DNA of 16,898 nucleotides, from assembly GCA_021850555.1 (NCBI GenBank), contig JAJZLX010000381.1, positions 1 to 16,898 on the forward strand, given 5' to 3'. Within the stretch, counting starts at the first letter, position 1; every line of letters starts with the position of its first letter. Origin of the DNA: Pseudomonadota bacterium (lineage in GTDB: Bacteria > Pseudomonadota > Gammaproteobacteria > Steroidobacterales > Steroidobacteraceae). The notes under the pieces were generated by a model, which saw only the letters and a list, made by a program, of their open reading frames with translations, was not told the origin of the DNA and searched no databases. Below are positions 6,604 to 13,373 of the stretch, piece after piece. Position numbers and translations under genes: made by a program.

Positions 6604-6747
6604 GTGTTTCATCACTGGTTCGTCCTGGCGCTTATAGCATTGGCGCTGATCTTCCCGACTTCCCGACGGATCCTGATCGAGACGATTCGGAACGTTGTCC
6701 GTCCGATCATTGCCATTCTCTTTTTTATCGCCGTGCGTCTACGTTGA
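6604..6747 (+). CDS. 47-aa two-helix hydrophobic peptide
   Basis: A GTG at 6604, preceded by GAGG (6593-6596) with a 7-nt gap, opens a 47-codon frame. The peptide has a hydrophobic segment HHWFVLALIALALIFP, a short polar basic hinge (TSRRILIETIRNVVRP) and a second hydrophobic segment IIAILFFIAVRLR. The build suggests a small inner-membrane hairpin with a positive C-terminus. Size and composition resemble both small membrane stress proteins and hydrophobic toxins of type I systems, but no specific family is recognised. It lies 333 nt upstream of the DUF2958 gene at the start of the mobile backbone. Confidence 0.45.
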   Translation: MFHHWFVLALIALALIFPTSRRILIETIRNVVRPIIAILFFIAVRLR

Positions 6748-6917
6748 ATTCAGGGCGTCGAAAATAGAACGATCGGACGCGTCCGGAGGTGCTGTCGGGA
6801 CTTCCACATGAGCGCTGCATTCTCCAATAGGAGGAACGGCGATCGTGGGGCGGCGCACGTCAGTTCCCTCCTCGTGAACACTGGCATCGACAAGTGAAGC
6901 CCGGGCACCGCCGGGGA

Positions 6918-6953
6918 TCACGGTCCGCGCCAGCAAGCTGTCACGGACCGTGA
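6918..6953. repeat. Nested inverted repeat, possible protein-binding site
   Basis: TCACGGTCCG (6918-6927) is perfectly complementary to CGGACCGTGA (6944-6953). The right half is itself inside a 13-bp palindrome TCACGGACCGTGA (6941-6953), so the half-site TCACGG appears three times in two orientations. This density suggests a binding site, for example for a partition, transfer or replication-control protein of the element. Function is inferred. Confidence 0.45.
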
Positions 6954-7025
6954 AAGCTGAGAGTGGGGGGAGGGACCTCCGACTTCTGCTGCGCGCACGG
7001 TGCATCGGGTCATCGTCTCATGCTC

Positions 7026-7070
7026 CTTTCGGTTGCGGTCCGTGTCGCGGGCGAGAACCGCAACCGAAAG
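7026..7070 (+). promoter_or_regulatory. 14-bp perfect inverted repeat over the DUF2958 ribosome binding site
   Basis: CTTTCGGTTGCGGT (7026-7039) and ACCGCAACCGAAAG (7057-7070) are perfect complements around a 17-nt spacer. The right arm ends 10 nt before the ATG at 7081 and covers part of the purine-rich GAAAGAAG stretch that serves as ribosome binding site. In RNA this would be a very stable hairpin able to limit initiation; in DNA it could be an operator. No T-run follows. Confidence 0.6.
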
Positions 7071-7080
7071 AAGCTTTTCC

Positions 7081-7425
7081 ATGAAACTCTTGACCGATGC
7101 ACAGCGCCGCGAACTCACCGCGAACGGTGAGCGATCCGCCGCCGGCGAGGAGATCGACCCGCGCCCGGTCGTCAAACTCTTCACACCCGATGCCGGTGCT
7201 ACGTGGCTTCTCACGGAACTTGACCCGAGTGATCCTGATCGCGCGTACGGGCTCTGCGATCTCGGCCTCGGGTGTCCGGAGCTCGGCTACGTGAGCCTCG
7301 CGGAGCTCGCCGCGGTCCGCGGCCGACTCGGCCTTCCCATTGAGCGCGATCTGCATTTCAAGGCCGATCAATCGCTCTCGGCGTATGCGGACGCAGCTCG
7401 CAGCCGCGGGCGCATCGTCGCATAG
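7081..7425 (+). CDS. DUF2958 domain-containing protein
   Basis: The 114-residue protein matches DUF2958 along its whole length: MKLLTDAQRRELTANG at the N-terminus, PVVKLFTPDAGATWLLTELDP in the middle, then YGLCDLGLGCPELGYVSLAEL, and the C-terminal GLPIERDLHFKADQSLSAYADAA. The family is found on plasmids and integrative elements of proteobacteria near replication initiators. Its function is unknown. Length is normal. The ATG at 7081 is chosen because the family begins with this short MKLLT sequence; upstream sequence is a 14-bp inverted repeat, not protein. It leads the block that includes the HTH and repA genes on the same strand. Confidence 0.9.
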   Translation: MKLLTDAQRRELTANGERSAAGEEIDPRPVVKLFTPDAGATWLLTELDPSDPDRAYGLCDLGLGCPELGYVSLAELAAVRGRLGLPIERDLHFKADQSLSAYADAARSRGRIVA

Positions 7426-7594
7426 CGCGGGGATCACGCCGGTGCGTGCAGAGATCCTGCGTACGCCGGCGTGTTCTGGGTGGCTGTGCGTGCGTGGACG
7501 CCGCAGGGATGAGATCAGGATGATCGACGCGATTTCCGCGCTGAGTTCTGAACTCGATTCTTTTCCCCGGTCATCCGAGCGTCGTTGAACCCGC

Positions 7595-8038
7595 CTACAC
7601 GAATGAAGCGCCCAGCAGGTGCAGCGTAAGGTCGATCGCCTCACCGCCACGCCTATTGCGCATGTCGAACCAGCGGCTCGCCGTCGTCGGGATCTCGAAG
7701 TCTCCTCGGTCCGTCAGAACGTGCCATCGTCGACTCCCGGGGTTCTTGCGGGACACGTACGTCGAATCGGGCTTCAGGTCGATCGCGAGTTGCCGCAAGA
7801 CCTGCTCGATCGGCAGCCGGTGCAGCGCCGCGGGAATTGCTTTGTCGAGGCGTCCACCTGTCCGAGGGCGGCCCTCCACCGGCCCACCGAAGGGGGAGGG
7901 AGAAACTTCGGACGGCTCACTTTCTCCCTGCCCAGCGCGCTGCCGCACGCCGAAACTGCTCGCGACGGGCGATACCGCGCCCGAAAGCGATGAGACCTCG
8001 GAGAAGAACGTCATGGAAAAATCAGTTCCGCCGGTCAC
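7595..8038 (-). pseudogene. Truncated primase/TOPRIM-type N-terminal fragment
   Basis: The minus-strand frame encodes LDKAIPAALHRLPIEQVLRQ, then a KPDSTYVSRKNPGSRRWHV segment, and FDMRNRRGGEAIDLTLHLLG before stopping at GASFV. The pattern RW-V----G-FEI---RWFD---G-GGEAIDLTLHLLG resembles the N-terminal module of plasmid primase-like proteins (DUF3991/TOPRIM type), which normally continues with an F-AV--L helix and a catalytic domain. Here a TAG cuts it off, and the DNA beyond, toward DUF2958, carries no continuation. It lies on the opposite strand to its neighbours, and its 5' part overlaps the HTH gene by 26 nt. The first 60 residues are low-complexity and probably not original. Most likely a remnant. 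Confidence 0.45.
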
Positions 8039-8243
8039 CGGCCGTTACCTCACGAATGCGGAAGCCGCCGCAGTCCTCAGACTCTCGCCCCGGACGCTGG
8101 AGAAGCTCCGGGTGAATGGCGGCGGTCCGCGCTTCCGCAAGTTTGGCAGCCGGGTGATCTATGCCCGCGAGGATCTCGACGCGTGGGCAGGCGAGCGCGT
8201 CTGCGAGAGCACTTCGGACGTGCATTATGCGGCGCTGCGGTGA
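8013..8243 (+). CDS. Excisionase/MerR-like helix-turn-helix protein
   Basis: The 76-residue protein is a single winged helix-turn-helix of the DNA-binding helix_turn_helix_17 type: LTNAEAAAVLRLSPRTLEKL followed by the wing RFRKFGSRVIYAREDLDAWA. The ATG at 8013 has GGAG at 8000-8003, 9 nt upstream, and the frame before it has no family resemblance. This gene type sits immediately before repA in many elements with this backbone, as here, where repA begins directly after the stop or 27 nt later. It is probably a regulator of replication or excision; which of these cannot be told from sequence. Confidence 0.88.
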   Translation: MEKSVPPVTGRYLTNAEAAAVLRLSPRTLEKLRVNGGGPRFRKFGSRVIYAREDLDAWAGERVCESTSDVHYAALR

Positions 8244-8270
8244 TTGCGCTTCTTCGCGAATACGGCCTCC

Positions 8271-9158
8271 ATGCACGGCGAAGCGCGAACACACTCGGAA
8301 CGTGGGCAGCTCGAGACCTTTCGCACGCTCGCGGCCAACTTCGCGCCGCGAGACCTGCAGGATCTCATGTCCTACCCGTTTTTCTCGCTCACCAAGGCGA
8401 AGCGCATTCGACCGATCGACTACCATGCCGGTGACATCTCGATCCGGGTCGAAGGCTCGGCCGAGCATGGGATCGCCAGCATCTGGGACGCCGACGTGCT
8501 GATCTGGGTGGCCTCGCAGATCATCGAGGCGCGGGACGCCGGAATTGCGACCTCGCGGCTGCTGGTCGCGACGCCCTACGAGATCCTGAGTTTCATCGGA
8601 CGAGGGACCAGCGGTCGCGACTATAGCCGGCTCAAAGCCGCATTCGACCGGCTCCAATCGACGAGCGTCGCGACATCGATTCGCCAGCCGTTGAGCCGGA
8701 GGTTGCACCGCTTCTCCTGGATCAACGAGTGGAAAGAGCGCGCGACGGGGGAGGGTAGGCCGCTCGGGCTTGAACTCGTCGTCCCGGATTGGTTCTATGC
8801 GACCGTACTCGATTCGACTCTCGTCCTGACGATCGATCGCGCGTACTTCGGTCTTGGGGGTGGAATCGAACGCTGGCTCTACCGGCTCGCCCGCAAGCAC
8901 GCGGGCAAGCAGCCGGACGGCTGGCGGTTTGACCTCAGGCACCTGCACGTGCGCTCCGGAAGCCTCGCCCGGTATTCCGACTTCGCCATCGACCTGCGTC
9001 GGATCGTGCGGACCGGCTGCCTGCCCGGTTACCGACTGGCGATCGAGCACACTCGCCGTGGCAGCGAAGTCCTGCATGTCTGGGCGGCTCCCGCCCATCG
9101 CATCGAGCAGACGGTTGCGCAGCTTGCCGCAAGGTTCCGAGCTGGGGATAAGCTGTGA
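8271..9158 (+). CDS. repA: RepA-type replication initiator (RPA family)
   Basis: The product (295 residues from ATG 8271) matches the replication initiator protein A family throughout: FAPRDLQDLMSYPFFSLTKA at the N-terminus, ASIWDADVLIWVASQI, TSRLLVATPYEILSFIGRG, YSRLKAAFDRLQSTSVATSI, LHRFSWINEWKERA, PDWFYATVLDSTLVLTIDRA and ERWLYRLARKHAG. These proteins bind iterons and open the origin; three iterons start 8 nt after the stop. A TTG at 8244, immediately after the HTH stop codon TGA (8241-8243), would add nine residues and allow coupled translation, so the true start is not settled. Length is normal and no damage is seen. Confidence 0.93.
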   Translation: MHGEARTHSERGQLETFRTLAANFAPRDLQDLMSYPFFSLTKAKRIRPIDYHAGDISIRVEGSAEHGIASIWDADVLIWVASQIIEARDAGIATSRLLVATPYEILSFIGRGTSGRDYSRLKAAFDRLQSTSVATSIRQPLSRRLHRFSWINEWKERATGEGRPLGLELVVPDWFYATVLDSTLVLTIDRAYFGLGGGIERWLYRLARKHAGKQPDGWRFDLRHLHVRSGSLARYSDFAIDLRRIVRTGCLPGYRLAIEHTRRGSEVLHVWAAPAHRIEQTVAQLAARFRAGDKL

Positions 9159-9165
9159 ATAGACA

Positions 9166-9230
9166 CGTGCTATCGGGCGCACGGGGTATCGTGCTATCAG
9201 GCGCACGACTATCGTGCTATCAGGCGCAAA
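9166..9230 (+). repeat. oriV: Three iterons, probable replication origin
   Basis: CGTGCTATCGGGCGCACG (9166-9183), CGTGCTATCAGGCGCACG (9190-9207) and CGTGCTATCAGGCGCA (9213-9228) are direct repeats with starts 24 and 23 bp apart. Each full copy is also partly palindromic (CGTGC at one end, GCACG at the other). They begin 8 nt after the repA stop codon. This is the classic layout for initiator-binding iterons. The third copy has lost its final CG. An 8-bp hairpin ACAGATCC-TCC-GGATCTGT (9288-9306) follows about 60 nt downstream. Confidence 0.8.
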
Positions 9231-9387
9231 TTCTCGGGCAAGTTCTTGATGCTGCGAGCGAATCCCGCCCCTTAACTCCAATAACATACAGATCCTCCGG
9301 ATCTGTCATAACGGAGGAGGGTCGGTCGAACTTTGCATCGCGACGGCATTCCGAGCCGCTCAGGGAGCGCACTGCGGAGGGTGCGCC

Positions 9388-10032
9388 ATGAATCTGGGGC
9401 GCATCGTCCGTTTGCGGGCGGGCGAGATGGGGAACTGCGGCCGAGATGGTGGGCGCGTAGCGGCGCATCAGCCGGTAGTCATTTCGCCGGAGGCTGGGCA
9501 AGCGGCAATTCGATCGGCTGCGGGCGAGTCCCGACGCGTTTCCCTGCTGGTCGTGACATTGGTAGGCGTTTCGGTATGTCTCGGCGTGCCGTGGATTCAT
9601 CCGCCGATCCGACTCGTGTACAACGCGAGCCCGAGCGTGGCGCTCGGGTGGTATTTCCTCGTCCCGACCCGGGAGCTGGCGGTCGGGATGTTCGTCGTCG
9701 CGCACCTCCCTCCGGCTGCGGCAAGACTGGCGGCGCGGCGCGGCTATTTGCCGCTCACCGTTCCGGTCGTCAAACGTATCGCCGCAGGGCCTGGAGAGCG
9801 CGTCTGTGAGCGCTCCCGAGTTCTCTCGATCGACGGACGCCCGGTCGCTCGAGCACTGCGTGAGGATGCGCAGCGGCGCGCACTCCCGGTGTGGTTGGGG
9901 TGTGTGATCCTCGCGCGCGGCGAATATCTCCTCCTTGGGTCGGCGCCCGACTCGTATGACAGCCGATATTTCGGGCCGGTGGCGGGAGGCGCCATTCTCG
10001 GGCGTGCGATACCGCTGTGGACGTGGCAATGA
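9388..10032 (+). CDS. traF: TraF-like S26 signal peptidase of the conjugation system
   Basis: The 214-residue protein is a conjugation-type S26 peptidase, which matures the pilin of P-type conjugative systems. One transmembrane segment (about 51-70) precedes the catalytic domain. The nucleophile region YNASPSVALGWY gives S83 as catalytic serine, and VVKRIAAGPG gives K129 as the general base. LLLGSAPDSYDSRYFGPV is the typical C-terminal motif. GGAGGG sits 6 nt before ATG 9388, so this start is firm, yet the first 50 residues are longer than usual and unlike the family. They may be sequence fused in by the deletion that removed upstream genes. It overlaps the next gene by ATGA. Confidence 0.85.
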   Translation: MNLGRIVRLRAGEMGNCGRDGGRVAAHQPVVISPEAGQAAIRSAAGESRRVSLLVVTLVGVSVCLGVPWIHPPIRLVYNASPSVALGWYFLVPTRELAVGMFVVAHLPPAAARLAARRGYLPLTVPVVKRIAAGPGERVCERSRVLSIDGRPVARALREDAQRRALPVWLGCVILARGEYLLLGSAPDSYDSRYFGPVAGGAILGRAIPLWTWQ

Positions 10033-10709
10033 TCAGGAGGGTCCTCATCAACGGATGCCTGCTGTTCCTGTTCACCATCACTGTCAGTGACGCGGGCATC
10101 GCTGCCAACCCGCCCGTCGTCTGTGGGACCGCGCGCTGGCAACCCCTGATTCGCGAGGCTGCTTTGCGATTCGAGGTTCCGCAGGCGTGGCTCGATGCGG
10201 TGATGCTCGCTGAGAGCGCGGGTTGTGCGACTCTGAATGACAGGCCGATCGTATCTCCGGCTGGCGCAATGGGTCTGATGCAGATCATGCCGACGACGTG
10301 GCTTGAGTACCGGGCTCGACTTGGGCTCGGAGACGACCCCTATCAGGCACGCGACAACATCTTCGCCGGCGCCGCGTATCTGCATGAGCTCTATGTGCGA
10401 TATGGGAAGGATGGGTTTCTGGCGGCCTATCAGGCCGGTCCTGGGCGGTACGAGGAGTTCATCCGGGATGGACGACCGCTCCCGCGAGCGACGATCGAAT
10501 ACGTCGCGCGTGTTCAGCGGGCTATTAGGCGAATCAACGCGAAATCGTCTCCAGTCCTGTTGCCTGCAGCTCCTGCCACGAGCCCGCTCTTCATCGTGCT
10601 CACCTCGAGGCCGACGCATGGGGATCGAACGACGAGTCTGCAGCTCGACACGCAACTCTTTGTTCCGCAGTCACCTGTTCGACGGTCAGCGATGGTGTCA
10701 CGCAAATGA
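10029..10709 (+). CDS. Lytic transglycosylase (VirB1-like, SLT domain)
   Basis: The 226-residue protein starts with a signal sequence (MIRRVLINGCLLFLFTITV, cleavage near SDAGIAA). A SLT lytic transglycosylase domain follows: AWLDAVMLAESAGC with catalytic E62, SPAGAMGLMQIMPTTW, DPYQARDNIFAGAAYLHELY and FLAAYQAGPGRYEEF. The enzyme cuts peptidoglycan to make room for the transfer apparatus. ATG 10029 overlaps the traF stop (ATGA), and a further ATGA ends this gene, so the block is translationally coupled. The last 60 residues are Ser/Pro/Thr-rich without a known domain. Position between traF and the relaxase is the usual one in this element family. Confidence 0.9.
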   Translation: MIRRVLINGCLLFLFTITVSDAGIAANPPVVCGTARWQPLIREAALRFEVPQAWLDAVMLAESAGCATLNDRPIVSPAGAMGLMQIMPTTWLEYRARLGLGDDPYQARDNIFAGAAYLHELYVRYGKDGFLAAYQAGPGRYEEFIRDGRPLPRATIEYVARVQRAIRRINAKSSPVLLPAAPATSPLFIVLTSRPTHGDRTTSLQLDTQLFVPQSPVRRSAMVSRK

Positions 10710-10969
10710 GCGCCGGAATGTTCGCCATGATGAGGAAGATCCGCGCGAGAGGGAGCGTGGACGCCGGAAAGGGCGGCAGGAAGACGGGGAAGCAAGATAG
10801 AAGCAGACGGCACGGACGCGCCGCCAAGCCTTTGTCTGCACATCGGTTTGCGCGGCACGGCCGCGCAGGAGGGGAGTGCGGTCCTCCGCGACAAGTAACT
10901 GCGAGCCAAGGAAATTTCGGGTGCCGCGTACGCCTCGCTGCGCGCTGCTGCGACTGGACCCAGCGATGA
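10706..10969 (+). CDS. Small basic ORF coupled to transglycosylase and relaxase genes
   Basis: This 87-codon frame overlaps the transglycosylase stop by ATGA at its start and the relaxase start by ATGA at its end, exactly filling the space between two real genes. The product is strongly basic (MFAMMRKIRARG at the N-terminus, then KGGRKTGKQDRSRRHGRAAK) with several Cys near the end, and has no family I recognise. Either it is a genuine coupled gene, perhaps for a DNA-binding accessory factor of transfer, or the frame is chance and the 256 bp are non-coding DNA holding the transfer origin. In related elements a DUF736 gene often lies here; this is not DUF736. Confidence 0.35.
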   Translation: MSAGMFAMMRKIRARGSVDAGKGGRKTGKQDRSRRHGRAAKPLSAHRFARHGRAGGECGPPRQVTASQGNFGCRVRLAARCCDWTQR

Positions 10970-12927
10970 AGGGGAGTCGCGATGATCGGTTTCGGCCGCG
11001 AGTAGGACCACCCAGAGCGCGCGGAGACGCGAGCAGCCAACGGCTGGTCGGCCGCGTTGTCCGCGCTGCCTCGCGTTCAGGGAAGTCGTTGGGCTACCGC
11101 GCGGGACGCGCTCGCCCTGGAGCGCGGCTCGGGCGAGGTTACGCGGCTGCGCGCCTGGCTGCTCGAGCTCTCGGACCGCGATCGCGGCGGGTGATCGTGA
11201 AGGTCCGCATCGTCCAGCATGCGCACCTCCGGCCTGCGGCGATCAGGGAGAATCTCGACTACATCGAGCGGGACGGAGTACAGCCCGATGGCAGCCCGGG
11301 TCGCCTCGAGGCGGCACGGCAAGATGAGATCGATGCCGAGTCCTTTGCCCGCCGGATTGAGCCCGACCGGTATCATTTCAAGATCATCGTCTCGCCGGAG
11401 GACGGCGCACAAATTGGTGATCTGAAGTCCTATAGCCGTGAGTTCATGGCGCAGGTCGAGCGCGATCTCGGGACGCGGCTCGAGTGGGTGGCGACGGACC
11501 ACTGGGACACCGACAATCCGCACATCCACATCCTGCTGCGAGGCAAGGACGAGGCCGGCGAGGATCTCGTCATCGCCGGAGAGTACATCGCGCACGGCAT
11601 GCGCCATCGCGCCGCGGAACTCGCCACGCGATGGCTCGGGCCGCGGACAGAGCGCGAGATCCGGGAGAGCTTGACGCGGGAGGTCGAACAGGAGCGGTGG
11701 ACGAGCCTCGATCGGGTCCTCCAGCGGAGCGCGCAGGGTGCAAATCTGGACCTGGCCGACCTTTCCTCCGCTGTCCGGGACCGAGAGCATCGGGCCCTCC
11801 TGATCGGCCGCTTGCAGCGTCTCGGGGAGCTCGGCCTCGCCGAGCGCCTCGCTCCGGATCGCTGGCAGCTTTCGCCAGATTTCGAGCGGCTCCTGCGGGC
11901 GATGGGTGAGCGGTGCGACATCATTCGCCGCATGCAGCGCGCGCTCGGCGGTGAGCGCCGCGAGCTTGCCACCTTCGACAATTCCGAGCTTCCCAAATCC
12001 ATCACCGGCCGCGTGATCGGCAAAGGCCTCGTCGATCCTCTGAACGACCGCGGATACTTGGTCGTGGACGGCATCGATGGCCGTGCTTACCACATCGCCG
12101 TACCCCCTCGGGTGGACCTCGGCGGACTGCCGGTCGGAGCAATAGTCACGGTGAGCAATGGCCCGAAGCCGCGTGCAGCGGACCGGGCGATCGTGGAGCT
12201 GGCGCGCGATGGCATCTACCGAACTTCCGAGCATCTCACGGTAGCGCAAGCCGATGCTCGGCCGGGGCGAGATCCCGAGGCATTCGTCGAGGCTCACGTG
12301 CGGCGACTGGAAGCGCTACGTCGTGCTGGCATCGTCGAGCGCCTGGAGGAGGGCGTCTGGCGCGTGCCCAAAGATCTTGTCGAGCGGGGGCGAGCTTATG
12401 ACACCCGGCGCTCCGGAGGCATTCAGGTCGAGGTCAACTCCTACTTTCCGATCGAGCGGCAGGTGGGGGCTATCGGTGCGACGTGGCTGGACCGTCTCCT
12501 GGTCAATGGGCCCGGCGATTTGTCGCCGGCGGGCTTCGGCTCTGAGGTCCGTGCGCCGCTTGCCGAGCGGGAGGGATTCCTGGTCCGAGAGGGCTTGGCT
12601 GAGCGCCGAGGACAACGGCTTGTGCTCGCAAGAAATCTTCTGGCAACGCTGAGAGCGCGCGAACTCGCGAGTGCCGCTGAAAAGATTCAGGCCGAGAGCG
12701 GGCTTGTCTATCGGCCGGTCGTAGATGGTGTGCCCGTCTCGGGTACTTTCCGACGATCCGTGCTCCTGACCAGCGGGCGATTTGCAATGCTGGATGACGG
12801 TTTGGGGTTCCGTTTGGTTCCGTGGCGGCCCGTCATCGAAGGGAATACCAATAAGGTGATCACGGCGGTTACGCGAGGTGATCACGTGTCATGGGGTCTC
12901 TCGAAGCGGCGTGGTGTGGCTCGCTAG
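10966..12927 (+). CDS. Relaxase/mobilization nuclease with DUF3363 C-terminal domain
   Basis: The 653-residue protein nicks the transfer origin and leads the strand into the recipient. Its N-terminus KGSRDDRFRPRVGPPRARG and the block RPGARLGRGYAAARLAARALG are hallmarks of the DUF3363 relaxase family. The nuclease domain shows DYIERDG with the candidate nucleophile Y99, then the metal-binding HUH-type motif HWDTDNPHIH (H179, H186, H188). REVEQERWTSLDRVLQR ends the relaxase part; the rest (about 240-653) is the DUF3363 region, finishing normally with RGDHVSWGLSKRRGVAR. ATG 10966 is chosen because family similarity begins there. No disruption is seen. The coupling-protein gene, normally close downstream, is displaced to 16806. 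Confidence 0.92.
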   Translation: MKGSRDDRFRPRVGPPRARGDASSQRLVGRVVRAASRSGKSLGYRAGRARPGARLGRGYAAARLAARALGPRSRRVIVKVRIVQHAHLRPAAIRENLDYIERDGVQPDGSPGRLEAARQDEIDAESFARRIEPDRYHFKIIVSPEDGAQIGDLKSYSREFMAQVERDLGTRLEWVATDHWDTDNPHIHILLRGKDEAGEDLVIAGEYIAHGMRHRAAELATRWLGPRTEREIRESLTREVEQERWTSLDRVLQRSAQGANLDLADLSSAVRDREHRALLIGRLQRLGELGLAERLAPDRWQLSPDFERLLRAMGERCDIIRRMQRALGGERRELATFDNSELPKSITGRVIGKGLVDPLNDRGYLVVDGIDGRAYHIAVPPRVDLGGLPVGAIVTVSNGPKPRAADRAIVELARDGIYRTSEHLTVAQADARPGRDPEAFVEAHVRRLEALRRAGIVERLEEGVWRVPKDLVERGRAYDTRRSGGIQVEVNSYFPIERQVGAIGATWLDRLLVNGPGDLSPAGFGSEVRAPLAEREGFLVREGLAERRGQRLVLARNLLATLRARELASAAEKIQAESGLVYRPVVDGVPVSGTFRRSVLLTSGRFAMLDDGLGFRLVPWRPVIEGNTNKVITAVTRGDHVSWGLSKRRGVAR

Positions 12928-13373
12928 TGTCACGTAGTCGTGTCACACCACGTCCCAGGAACGAGCGAATTTCCGAGTAGTGCTCGCGAGAATACGAAAG
13001 GGGCAGCAAACCGACCCTGAACCGTCATTCATGAATGGCCGGTAAAGGGCAGGCAGATTTGCCGAGCTTAGCAGCTAATCACTATTCCCTTTTCCATCGG
13101 GCAAGGGGCGGTGCACGGAGCGATCCCCAGCAGTTGGGCGACACCGCCGATCGCCTGCTCGACGGTCGCCTCACCGCCGCCGGCCAGCTTTGAATAACCA
13201 GGAGTATATCCTCCTGCGGCGCACTCCTGGCCAGGAAAGAGATGTCGGAACGTGCGGACCGCGTCGGGGAGATGGCTTCCATTCGTTCCATAGTGTGATG
13301 TCAGTCATCTTGCGTCTCGTGGAATGGATGTAATGTTGAGTCTTGCCTTGGTCCATTCGGAGTCCTGGACACC
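12928..13373. other. 446-bp stretch between relaxase and TIGR04141 gene
   Basis: No believable gene is visible. GTGTCAC occurs twice close together (near 12930-12955), and CATTCATGAATG (13026-13037) is a 12-bp palindrome. A short minus-strand frame ending in the early 13080s reads LAGGGEATVEQAIGGVAQLLG, which looks protein-like but has no credible start or family. The segment marks the left boundary of the cargo block; no direct repeat or integrase could be found. Confidence 0.35.

Larger units (their letters stand above)
6748..7080. other. Palindrome-rich gene-free leader before DUF2958 gene
   Basis: No gene is seen in these 333 bp, but there are two strong inverted repeats, listed separately: TCACGGTCCG/CGGACCGTGA at 6918-6953 and a 14-bp perfect repeat at 7026-7070. 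The stretch 6961-6985 is a G-rich run (GTGGGGGGAGGGA). The region probably holds the control sites for the downstream DUF2958-HTH-repA block. Confidence 0.45.

Noticed and set aside
8022..9287. 421-codon minus-strand open frame opposite repA
   Set aside because: Full-length plus-strand match to the RepA family; the antisense frame has no recognisable domain.
9220..10029. Long minus-strand open frame opposite traF
   Set aside because: Arg/Ser/Pro-rich composition typical of an antisense shadow in high-GC DNA; the plus strand carries a motif-supported peptidase.
11077..12297. 406-codon minus-strand open frame opposite the relaxase
   Set aside because: Mirror of a well-conserved relaxase frame; no family features of its own.
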